A stretch of DNA of 64,000 nt, from assembly GCA_017503235.1 (NCBI GenBank), contig JAFVTL010000063.1, positions 53,812-117,811 of the forward strand, in the 5' to 3' direction. Position numbers and translations under genes: made by a program. The notes under the pieces are model-generated. The model ran no database searches, was not told where the DNA came from, and saw only the letters and a list, made by a program, of their open reading frames with translations. This document shows positions 47,105 to 54,714 of this stretch, piece after piece. Source of the DNA: Bacteroidaceae bacterium. Lineage in GTDB: Bacteria > Bacteroidota > Bacteroidia > Bacteroidales > Bacteroidaceae. Position 1 is the first letter of the stretch; every line of letters starts with the position of its first letter.

Positions 47105-49138
47105 TTATCCCCAACGCTCTTTCAATTGGTCCTCCAGCTTCAGGAGTTCGTCGCGATATTGAGCCGCTTCAATGAACTCCAGTTTCTTGGCGGCTTCCTG
47201 CATCAGCTTGCGTGCGCGTTCGATGGCTTTCTCCATTTGAGGTTTCGACATGTATTGCACAATCGGGTCGGCGGCAATGGTACCTTTTTCGGGTTCGATA
47301 TAGGCTTTCGGTTGCTGGGTCTTGGTTTCTTCAGTAGCGGAAGTGTTATTGAGGAGATTCGTATTGCGGGCTTTCTTGATTTGTTGGGGGGTAATGCCGT
47401 TCGCTTCGTTGTATGCCAATTGCTTTTCACGGCGGCGATTGGTTTCGTCAATGGTCTTCTGCATGCTTTCGGTCATGCGGTCGGCGTACATGATGACCTT
47501 TCCGTTGACATTTCGTGCCGCACGTCCGGCGGTTTGTGTCAATGAACGATGGGAGCGAAGGAAACCTTCCTTGTCGGCATCGAGAATGGCCACGAGTGAC
47601 ACTTCGGGCAAATCCAATCCTTCACGTAACAGGTTCACACCAATCAGCACGTCGTATATGCCTTGGCGGAGGTCGTCCATTATCTGCACACGTTCGAGGG
47701 TATCAACATCGCTATGAATATAGTTGCAACGTACATCATTGCGTAGAAGGAATTCGGTCAGCTCCTCTGCCATTCGTTTGGTGAGGGTGGTTATGAGGAC
47801 TCGTTCTTCGCGTTCGATGCGTTGTTGGATTTCTTCCATCAAGTCGTCTATCTGATTCAGGCTTGGCCGTACTTCGATGATGGGGTCGAGCAATCCTGTC
47901 GGACGGATAACTTGTTCTACCACAATTCCTTCGCTCTGTATAAGTTCGTATTGCGCAGGGGTGGCGCTGACGTATATCACTTGCTTGGCCATGGCTTGAA
48001 ACTCTTCGAACTTGAGCGGGCGGTTGTCAAAGGCGGACTCCATGCGGAAGCCGTATTGTACAAGGTTTGTCTTTCGGGCGCGGTCACCACCATACATGGC
48101 ATGAATCTGTGGTACGCTGACGTGGCTTTCGTCGATGACAATCAAGAAATCGTCGGGGAAGAAGTCGAGCAAGCAATAGGGGCGTGTGCCGGCTTCGCGC
48201 CCGTCAAAGTATCGTGAATAGTTTTCGATGCCCGAACAATGTCCCAATTCGCGTATCATTTCCATGTCGTAGGTCACACGTTCGTAGAGTCGCTTGGCTT
48301 CGAAATTCTTTCCAATCTCCCTGAATCGCTCCACTTCTTTCGTCAAGTCATCTTCTATCTGGTGGATGGCTCTAAGTTGGCTTTCTTTGGTGGTCATGAA
48401 GAGGTTGGCGGGATAGATTTTGTATTCTTCAAACCTTCCTAAGCGTATTCCTGAAATGGGGTCAACTTCTTCTATTCCATCTATTTCGTCATCCCAAAAC
48501 ATGACTCGAAGAAGGTTGTCCGAATAAGCCAGATAGATGTCCACCGTATCACCTTTTACGCGGAAGTTGCCACGATTCAGTTCCAAATCGTTGCGCACAT
48601 AGAGGCTATCCACTAACCGACGCAGGAAGACATTCCTATCCAGTAATTTGCCTTTTTTGATTTCGATGACATTATTATAGAAGTCAGATGGATTCCCCAT
48701 GCCATAGATGCAAGATACTGAAGAAACCACTACTACATCCTTGCGCCCGGATAATAGGGCAGAAGTGGCCGCTAAGCGTAATTTGTCTATTTCGTCGTTG
48801 ATGGCAAGGTCCTTTTCGATGTAAGTATCCGTAGAAGGGATGTAGGCTTCGGGTTGGTAATAGTCGTAATAGGAGACATAATACTCCACCGCATTGTTAG
48901 GAAAGAAGTTCTTGAACTCGCCATACAATTGTGCCGCCAACGTCTTGTTGTGGCTCAATACAAGCGTTGGCTTGTTGATGTTCTTGATGACATTGGCGAT
49001 AGTGAATGTCTTGCCCGATCCTGTTACTCCCAACAATGTCTGTGCCGGTGCACCCTGAAGGATGCCTTCGGTCAGCTGGGCAATGGCTTCCGGTTGGTCG
49101 CCGGTTGGTTGGTAATCAGAAATCAGTTCAAAATCCAT
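47105..49138 (-). CDS. uvrB: Excinuclease ABC subunit B
   Basis: A 677-residue DNA damage-verification protein. It has Walker A LLGVTGSGKTFTIAN, the beta-hairpin region YYDYYQPEAYIPSTDTYIEKD, helicase motifs VIDESHVSVPQ and GLDLPEVSLVAILDADKEGFLRS, and QTAGRAARN. The C-terminal UVR motif (about 640-677) that binds UvrC is present. Complete. UvrA is in the same window at 54715. The promoter is at 49164. Confidence 0.96.
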   Translation of the reverse strand: MDFELISDYQPTGDQPEAIAQLTEGILQGAPAQTLLGVTGSGKTFTIANVIKNINKPTLVLSHNKTLAAQLYGEFKNFFPNNAVEYYVSYYDYYQPEAYIPSTDTYIEKDLAINDEIDKLRLAATSALLSGRKDVVVVSSVSCIYGMGNPSDFYNNVIEIKKGKLLDRNVFLRRLVDSLYVRNDLELNRGNFRVKGDTVDIYLAYSDNLLRVMFWDDEIDGIEEVDPISGIRLGRFEEYKIYPANLFMTTKESQLRAIHQIEDDLTKEVERFREIGKNFEAKRLYERVTYDMEMIRELGHCSGIENYSRYFDGREAGTRPYCLLDFFPDDFLIVIDESHVSVPQIHAMYGGDRARKTNLVQYGFRMESAFDNRPLKFEEFQAMAKQVIYVSATPAQYELIQSEGIVVEQVIRPTGLLDPIIEVRPSLNQIDDLMEEIQQRIEREERVLITTLTKRMAEELTEFLLRNDVRCNYIHSDVDTLERVQIMDDLRQGIYDVLIGVNLLREGLDLPEVSLVAILDADKEGFLRSHRSLTQTAGRAARNVNGKVIMYADRMTESMQKTIDETNRRREKQLAYNEANGITPQQIKKARNTNLLNNTSATEETKTQQPKAYIEPEKGTIAADPIVQYMSKPQMEKAIERARKLMQEAAKKLEFIEAAQYRDELLKLEDQLKERWG

Positions 49139-49163
49139 CTTGCTTCCTTATTAAGAATAACGT

Positions 49164-49171
49164 CAAAAGTA
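49164..49171 (-). promoter_or_regulatory. -7 box of uvrB
   Basis: CAAAAGTA on plus is TACTTTTG on minus, 26 bp before uvrB. No LexA-like box was recognised. Confidence 0.55.
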
Positions 49172-49277
49172 CAGTTATTTTCCTTTATAACCATCATGTC
49201 CGTGCATAAAAAATAATTTAACCTACTTTTTAGTATTAAAAAACATATTGCCTGTTGTTTTATTCGGCCGAAAGGCG

Positions 49278-49285
49278 TAACTTTG
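49278..49285 (+). promoter_or_regulatory. -7 box of bamD
   Basis: TAACTTTG lies 19 bp before the ATG at 49304; the in-frame ATG at 49283 falls inside it and is excluded. Confidence 0.6.
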
Positions 49286-49303
49286 CACAATTATTTGAAT
49301 AAC

Positions 49304-50155
49304 ATGAAAAAGTATATCCTTTCATTTCTATTGGCAGGCACCTTTTTGGTATCTTGTGGAGAATATAACAAAGTGCTGAAAAGTTCGGACTATGAATATA
49401 AGTATGAAGCCGCCAAAAGTTACTTTGGCAAGGGAAGTTATACAAAGTCTGCTACCATATTGGAAGAACTGATACCAATTCTGAAAGGTACAGACCATGC
49501 TGAAGAATCATTGTACATGCTTGCCATGTCCTATTATAATCAAGGCGATTATGTGACAGCTGCCCATTATTTCAAGGCATATTACACCCAATATCCTAAC
49601 GGTACTTACACTGAGTTGGCTCGTTTCCATTCAGGAAAGTCCTTGTTCTTGGATACTCCGGAACCTCGTTTGGATCAGACAAGCACCTATGCCGCCGTTT
49701 CAGAACTTCAGTTGTTCATGGAATACTTCCCGGAAAGCAAGCGCAATACGGATGCCCAGATCATGATTTTCAGCCTTCAGGACAAGCTGGTGATGAAGGA
49801 TTACCTGTCGGCCAAATTGTATTATGACTTGGGAACCTATACTGGAAACTCATCCATGACCGCTGACAGACGTATCAACGGCAATAATTTTCTGGCATGC
49901 ATCACAACGGCAGAAAATGCATTGAGAGACTATCCATATACCAGCATGCGTGAAGATATCTCCATCCTCTTGTTGAGAGCCAAGTATAAATTGGGCTCTG
50001 AAAGTGTGTTGGAGAAGAAAGAAGAACGTATGCGTGAAGCGATTGACGAATACTATGCATTTAAGAATGAATTCCCTGAAAGCAAGTATATGGAAGAAGT
50101 GGAGAAAATCTTCAAGGATGCCAGCAAATATGTAAAAGAATTGAATGAAGAATAA
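49304..50155 (+). CDS. bamD: Outer membrane assembly lipoprotein BamD
   Basis: A 283-residue lipoprotein. The signal is MKKYILSFLLAGTFLVSC with Cys18, followed by GEYNKVLKSSDYEYKYEAAK, a phrase typical of BamD in Bacteroidetes. Several TPR repeats follow (for example EESLYMLAMSYYNQGDYVTAAHYFKAYYTQYP), which bind BamA and the C-terminal signals of barrel proteins. It is upstream of rpoZ by 17 bp and probably co-transcribed. Confidence 0.93.
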   Translation: MKKYILSFLLAGTFLVSCGEYNKVLKSSDYEYKYEAAKSYFGKGSYTKSATILEELIPILKGTDHAEESLYMLAMSYYNQGDYVTAAHYFKAYYTQYPNGTYTELARFHSGKSLFLDTPEPRLDQTSTYAAVSELQLFMEYFPESKRNTDAQIMIFSLQDKLVMKDYLSAKLYYDLGTYTGNSSMTADRRINGNNFLACITTAENALRDYPYTSMREDISILLLRAKYKLGSESVLEKKEERMREAIDEYYAFKNEFPESKYMEEVEKIFKDASKYVKELNEE

Positions 50156-50172
50156 AAAATAATATTGGAATT

Positions 50173-50508
50173 ATGGATTACAAAAAGACAAATGCTCCGA
50201 CAAATACTATTACCCGCAACATGATGGAGTTGTGCGAAGATACCGGTAATGTATATGAAACCGTAGCTATCCTTGGCAAACGTGCTAACCAAATTGGCCA
50301 GGAAATGAAGAATGACCTCTCCAAGAAACTTCAGGAGTTTGCTTCTTATACGGACAACCTCGAAGAAGTTTTTGAAAACAGAGAGCAGATTGAAATTTCC
50401 CGTTATTATGAAAAGCTTCCGAAGCCGACATTGATTGCCACTCAGGAATACATGGAAGGTAAGGTATACTATCGTAACCCGGCTAAGGAGAAGGAAAAAC
50501 TCCAATAA
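50173..50508 (+). CDS. rpoZ: RNA polymerase omega subunit, Bacteroidetes type
   Basis: A 111-residue protein with the omega core TRNMMELCEDTGNVYETVAILGKRANQIG, in which R, ETV and KRA match the conserved MRV..AKRArQL region of bacterial omega. The C-terminal half is specific to Bacteroidetes. Omega binds beta-prime and helps core assembly. It lies 17 bp after bamD and has a terminator. Confidence 0.9.
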   Translation: MDYKKTNAPTNTITRNMMELCEDTGNVYETVAILGKRANQIGQEMKNDLSKKLQEFASYTDNLEEVFENREQIEISRYYEKLPKPTLIATQEYMEGKVYYRNPAKEKEKLQ

Positions 50509-50526
50509 TATAAGGTACTTTTGATG

Positions 50527-50563
50527 AAGACCGTTTCCTTGTGAGAAAGCGGTCTTTATTTTT
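50527..50563 (+). terminator. Terminator of bamD-rpoZ
   Basis: AAGACCG and CGGTCTT pair, with an inner TTTC/GAAA, followed by TATTTTT. Confidence 0.75.
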
Positions 50564-50564
50564 G
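50557..50564 (+). promoter_or_regulatory. -7 box of the DUF4293 gene
   Basis: TATTTTTG lies in the T-run of the previous terminator, 30 bp before the chosen ATG at 50594. Confidence 0.45.
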
Positions 50565-50593
50565 TAATGTGTCACTTAATATGTATTAAAGAT

Positions 50594-51046
50594 ATGATTC
50601 AAAGAATACAAACTATCTATCTCTTGATTGTAACCGTACTGATGGCGGTGTGTCTCCTTAATCCGGTAGGTTCCATCATAACAGGAGATAATGAAATATC
50701 AGAATTTACCAATTTGTATATTACATTGGCAGAAGGTGTGAAGGATTATACTCCATGGGCTCTATTTGTCATATTGCTTCTTGTAGCGGTACTTGCGTTT
50801 GTTTCCATTTTTCTGTTCAAGAAACGCATGTTGCAAATCCGCTTGAGCTTGTTTAGCATCATATTGCTTATCGGCTATTACATCACGTTGATTGTGTTTA
50901 TATTTATCATTCCAGCTGAAGGTACTAATTTCAGTGCTTCATGGACGGTTTGCCTTCCCTTTGTTGCTATTGTGTTGGATTGGTTGGCTATCCGAGCTAT
51001 CGGTGCAGATGAAGCATTGGTTCGTTCGTATGAACGCTTGAGATGA
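50594..51046 (+). CDS. DUF4293 family membrane protein
   Basis: A 150-residue inner-membrane protein with four hydrophobic segments (about 5-25, 55-78, 86-108, 118-136). The start MIQRIQTIYLL is that of DUF4293 proteins, which are usually found after rpoZ in Bacteroidetes. It keeps no catalytic motif. Function unknown. An upstream in-frame ATG at 50567 is less likely, because it lies only 3 bp after the -7 box. Confidence 0.9.
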   Translation: MIQRIQTIYLLIVTVLMAVCLLNPVGSIITGDNEISEFTNLYITLAEGVKDYTPWALFVILLLVAVLAFVSIFLFKKRMLQIRLSLFSIILLIGYYITLIVFIFIIPAEGTNFSASWTVCLPFVAIVLDWLAIRAIGADEALVRSYERLR

Positions 51047-51070
51047 TTAAGGATATCTTACTTATAAAAG

Positions 51071-51096
51071 AAAGGCGGACTTTGAAGTCCGCCTTT
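51071..51096. terminator. Bidirectional terminator
   Basis: AAAGGCGGACT and AGTCCGCCTTT form a perfect 11-bp stem between the converging DUF4293 and PorT-like genes, with A- and T-rich sides. Confidence 0.85.
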
Positions 51097-51104
51097 TATT
51101 GTTT

Positions 51105-51812
51105 TCATTTGGTAATGTCAAATAGATATGCCAGTCGAACCCCGATGTATGAATGTGCCGAACGCCCGAATACATCTTTCTTTGAATTCTTGTAGAAGTC
51201 GGACAATCCATAGTAATATCTTCCTTCCAATAGGAAATGTCCTACACCGGTGCTCAATTCAATTCCGGCACCACCAACAATCCCATATTCAAATTTGTTT
51301 TCCGTCGGCTTCCCATATTGGTATACCACTCCGTTGGGGCGCATGGAAGTATCCCAATTCTCACTCATATGTTCCGTTTCGTTCAAGAAATATGAAAATT
51401 GGGGTCCCATGTTCACGAAGAAACGAAAACCGCTGGTTTGTGAATCCTTGCCAAAAGCCAGATGAGCCAACAAGGGGACTTCGATATAATTCATCTGACG
51501 GTTGTAGGTGTTTTCACTTCCATCTTCAATCTTTTCGTTCCATCCGCGTTGGGAATAATTGACTTCCGTCTGTATGGCACATATCATGTTGAAATACTTT
51601 TCGCAAATGTAGCGGAATGTAACCCCTGCAGACATCCCGGTTTGAGAATTCTGTTTGATACGGGGGCTGAAGTCCACTTTGCTCATATTCACACCTCCAT
51701 TCACACCTATGGAGAAGACTTGTCTTTCATCGCCCAATTGAGCCATAGCAGGTGTAGAGAACCAACAGGCAACTATCAGAAGAAGACCATATTTTAGTTT
51801 GTTCAGTTTCAT
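51105..51812 (-). CDS. PorT-like outer membrane beta-barrel protein
   Basis: A 235-residue protein with signal peptide (MKLNKLKYGLLLIVACWFSTPAMAQ). The rest has alternating beta-strand segments ending YIGVRLAYLFDITK, fitting the outer-membrane beta-barrel 2 family of Bacteroidetes. Relatives near LysM proteins include PorT of the type IX secretion system, but a general small barrel cannot be excluded. Its ATG overlaps the LysM gene stop as ATGA, so both are probably co-translated. Confidence 0.85.
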   Translation of the reverse strand: MKLNKLKYGLLLIVACWFSTPAMAQLGDERQVFSIGVNGGVNMSKVDFSPRIKQNSQTGMSAGVTFRYICEKYFNMICAIQTEVNYSQRGWNEKIEDGSENTYNRQMNYIEVPLLAHLAFGKDSQTSGFRFFVNMGPQFSYFLNETEHMSENWDTSMRPNGVVYQYGKPTENKFEYGIVGGAGIELSTGVGHFLLEGRYYYGLSDFYKNSKKDVFGRSAHSYIGVRLAYLFDITK

Positions 51813-53629
51813 TCGAAGTCGATTTTAATCAGTTCGAATCCTTTGTTGAAATGTACAAAGAATACTTTACGGTTGATGAATCCACCCCAGTTGTTTACTC
51901 GGTCAAACTTGAATCCTGTCTGTATGGGGTTGACTTTCAATTTGCTGAGGTTTTCTTCCAGATTAGTTCCGTATTGATGCATTCCTTTCAGGAAGAAGAA
52001 GGCGGTATCAAATCCTAACATACCATATTTGGGATAGGTGTTTGCCATGTCCTTGCTATACCATTTGCGGTAGGCGGAAGTAAACTGGATAGCGGCAGGG
52101 AAGAGGTTGTTGGTATAGAAGGAAGAATAGAAATAAGTATCCAGTTCGAAGAAACTGCCTAAATGGTCATGAGTGTAGGTTTGCCAATCCGGATAGCCGA
52201 AAAGCATCATACGGTAATGAGGCTTTTCGCGGGTAATTACCGTCAATTGTGGGATAATCTTTATCAAAGCCGTGTTGCTTGCCGATGTAGGAATGAAGAT
52301 GTTGTTTATGGTTGAATCCATGGTAAGCTTGATAGCATCGGGATTGATATCTTCCGCTTTCAATTCCTTGTAGTTCACACCCTTGGCGCTTAACTCGTCC
52401 TTGAAGCCCTTGATGAACACTTCCTTGTCCTTGGCGCTTGCGTCGCCGGCATCCAAAAATATAACCTTGTATTCAGTAGTGAACTTGCGTAAGAAATGTT
52501 CGTATACTTCAGAATACAGATAGGATTGAGGAGTGTTGATTTGATAAATGTAGGGATTGTCGAATACTTCATCTGTTTTTGAAGTGAAAGGAACTACCAG
52601 ACGAATTTGATTGTTCTTTGCAAATTCGGCCAATGGCTTCACTTGGTCAGGATAAGCAGGACCAAAGATGATGTCCATACCTTTGAGCTCTTCCTTGGCA
52701 AGGATATTTTGGATGGATTCAACGCTTTTTCCTGTGTCGTAGGTGTTCAATTCCACGGATACATTCATTTCCTTCAAACTGTCCAATGCCATCAGGAAGC
52801 CTTCGTAGTATTCTACCATACGAGTTTGTTCTTCATTACTCTTTTGATCGGCCATGAAAGGAAGCATCAAGGCAGCTTTGATAGTAGTGAACTTGCGGCT
52901 TTCCTTTTGGTTCTTCCGGAAAAGTTCATAGTTGGATGCAGGTTCTTCGTTTTTTGCCATGTTCTCCTGTTGTTTCCTGACGGTTCCTTTGGCATAAGGG
53001 ATACAAAGGAATTTCCCTTTTTTCAGCTTTTTGGTGCGGAGTTCTGGGTTTGCCTCAATCAATTCCTCTTCGGTTATCTGATACAGACGGCTAATGCTAT
53101 AGATGGTTTCCTTGCGTTGCACTTTGTGCATGTCTCGACAATTGGGTTTCAATCCTTCCGACTTTTCCTTGCTTTCCTTTTGAGGAGCTTGTTCAACAAC
53201 TTGTTTCTGAGGTTCTTCTTGTACAGGTTCCTCCAACTTGGGAGGAATGGCTATCACTTGTCCGATACGGAAATTGCTGGCACTTAATCCCGGGTTTGCC
53301 TGGCAGATGCGCTTTGCTGATACTCCATAACGAATGGTCAATTGATAGAGCGTTTCGCCTGATTGTATGGTATGGAAAGACAATTGGTTATTGGCTTTCT
53401 GGGGAATCTTGAGCGCTTCACCTGCCTTGATTCGTTCATCGGCCTTTTGGTTCAATTGAATGATTTCATCCACCGTTACATTATACATACTTGCGATGGA
53501 GTATAGGCTCTGCCCCTTGGCCACGGTGTGCGTGAAGTGGGAGGTGTTGTTTTGTGATAGGGCCTTTCCCACAGGCAAAAGAGCCAATACCGCCACCCAG
53601 CACAATGTTTTTATCGATTTCATTTTCAA
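51809..53629 (-). CDS. Secreted LysM protein with periplasmic-binding-protein-like domain
   Basis: A 606-residue protein. Signal peptide (about 1-26) is followed by three LysM domains (about 33-76, 85-129 and 168-212), separated by a Glu/Gln-rich linker. Then comes a domain (about 245-606) like type I periplasmic binding proteins (ALMLPFMADQKSNEEQTRMVEYYEGFLMALDSLK, IIFGPAYPDQVKPLAEFA). LysM domains bind peptidoglycan, so the binding domain is held at the cell wall. It may sense or hold a ligand rather than import. Coupled to the PorT-like gene. Start could be 53629 or 53623. Confidence 0.88.
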   Translation of the reverse strand: MKMKSIKTLCWVAVLALLPVGKALSQNNTSHFTHTVAKGQSLYSIASMYNVTVDEIIQLNQKADERIKAGEALKIPQKANNQLSFHTIQSGETLYQLTIRYGVSAKRICQANPGLSASNFRIGQVIAIPPKLEEPVQEEPQKQVVEQAPQKESKEKSEGLKPNCRDMHKVQRKETIYSISRLYQITEEELIEANPELRTKKLKKGKFLCIPYAKGTVRKQQENMAKNEEPASNYELFRKNQKESRKFTTIKAALMLPFMADQKSNEEQTRMVEYYEGFLMALDSLKEMNVSVELNTYDTGKSVESIQNILAKEELKGMDIIFGPAYPDQVKPLAEFAKNNQIRLVVPFTSKTDEVFDNPYIYQINTPQSYLYSEVYEHFLRKFTTEYKVIFLDAGDASAKDKEVFIKGFKDELSAKGVNYKELKAEDINPDAIKLTMDSTINNIFIPTSASNTALIKIIPQLTVITREKPHYRMMLFGYPDWQTYTHDHLGSFFELDTYFYSSFYTNNLFPAAIQFTSAYRKWYSKDMANTYPKYGMLGFDTAFFFLKGMHQYGTNLEENLSKLKVNPIQTGFKFDRVNNWGGFINRKVFFVHFNKGFELIKIDFE

Positions 53630-53656
53630 ATTCTATGCATGGTTGATTACAAGCTA

Positions 53657-53664
53657 CAAAAGTA
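53657..53664 (-). promoter_or_regulatory. -7 box of the LysM/PorT-like operon
   Basis: CAAAAGTA on plus is TACTTTTG on minus, 28 bp before the LysM start. Confidence 0.55.
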
Positions 53665-53860
53665 CGAAAAAACGTTGAATAACCAACCACATTTATAAGA
53701 TTTCTCTTCCGATGTTTCGGGTGTCGGCTTGTGGGCGGTTTCCGTGTCTTGGTCGGGTAGGGAAATCTGCCCGATGAAACGTTTCTTGCGCATGTCGCTT
53801 TAGCGTTGTTTCAGGTCTCTTAACCCGTTGTGTTCGTTTCATTTAGCCGACTTATGCATC

Positions 53861-53948
53861 GTTCCACTCCAGTGAGTCAGTCGTGTCACTCCGGTGAAAC
53901 ACTTGACTCACTCCAGTGACACAGTTGACTCACTGGAGTGAAACGACC
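53861..53948. repeat. Four-unit array with exact 22-bp period and palindromic core
   Basis: Core starts at 53865, 53887, 53909 and 53931 are exactly 22 bp apart. Cores read CACTCCAGTG, CACTCCGGTG, CACTCCAGTG, CACTGGAGTG, that is CACT-NN-AGTG palindromes with a centre that flips in the last unit. Same build as 36201-36288 with unrelated sequence. The rest of 53665-54096 shows no gene. Confidence 0.88.
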
Positions 53949-54096
53949 GTTATTTCGTCTATTGGATGCGAATATCTCTTGTTGAAGAATGGATAGAATG
54001 GTATTGTTTTTTGAAACAATCTGCATTCTTTAGTTAAAGACCCTAAAATATGACATTAATTTATGCCTTGATAGGGAAATTATTTGATTTATTTAC

Positions 54097-54104
54097 TATA
54101 TTTG
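54097..54104 (+). promoter_or_regulatory. -7 box of the small lipoprotein gene
   Basis: TATATTTG lies 24 bp before the ATG at 54128, after the in-frame ATG at 54050. Confidence 0.55.
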
Positions 54105-54127
54105 CAAATGAACCTTTAAAACGTAAG

Positions 54128-54547
54128 ATGATGAAGAAGAATCACTTGAACAGATTGTTTGCCACCTTGATGGTTGGATTGCTTTCCATTGGTTGCATCA
54201 CCTTCTGGAGTTGCCAGAATGAAGATGAGGAGTTTTTGGATTACCCTGAAGGAGCTGTATTGCCCAAAGGGGATGAAGCGAAGCCATTCAAGGCAATTGA
54301 ATTGAAAGGTACTTTATCATTCGATGAAGAATTACAGAAATGGGTAATTGAGCCTAATCTTGATAATATATGGTGTCTTACCGGCTTCATTTTTCCTATA
54401 TATGCCATAACGAACATGTCTGATGAATATAAATTATTGGAAGGAAAGGTGGTATATAGCGGAATAGTAAAGAGGCGGTACTATTTAGGCAATAAGTCCT
54501 ATTGTACCATCAAACTGACCGGCCTTTCTCCATTGGAGGCGGAATAA
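54128..54547 (+). CDS. Small lipoprotein of unknown function
   Basis: A 139-residue protein with a lipoprotein-type signal (LLSIGCITFWSC; Cys near 28 is the best acylation site) followed by acidic QNEDEEFLDYPEGAVLPKGDE. The body has beta-like segments (KAIELKGTLSFDEELQKWVIEP, LLEGKVVYSGIVKRRYYLG). No family recognised. It is the only gene between the 22-bp array and uvrA. ATG 54131 is an equal alternative. Confidence 0.75.
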   Translation: MMKKNHLNRLFATLMVGLLSIGCITFWSCQNEDEEFLDYPEGAVLPKGDEAKPFKAIELKGTLSFDEELQKWVIEPNLDNIWCLTGFIFPIYAITNMSDEYKLLEGKVVYSGIVKRRYYLGNKSYCTIKLTGLSPLEAE

Positions 54548-54684
54548 GTACGGACGTTGTATTTTTCTTATTCATACATCAAGGGAGCAGGACATCTGTC
54601 TCCCTTTTTTGATGGAGAAAGAAGAAATTGTCGTGCCATCCAATAATATTGGACTTTTTAACGGGTTATTTCATTCGGATGCAT

Positions 54685-54692
54685 TAAATTTG
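54685..54692 (+). promoter_or_regulatory. -7 box of uvrA-ybaK
   Basis: TAAATTTG lies 23 bp before the ATG at 54715. Confidence 0.55.
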
Positions 54693-54714
54693 CAAGACGA
54701 TTCCTGACGATGGA

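Noticed and set aside
51105-51812. Firm call as PorT of type IX secretion
   Set aside because: Only a general barrel pattern is visible; no other secretion genes are near, so the call is kept at PorT-like.
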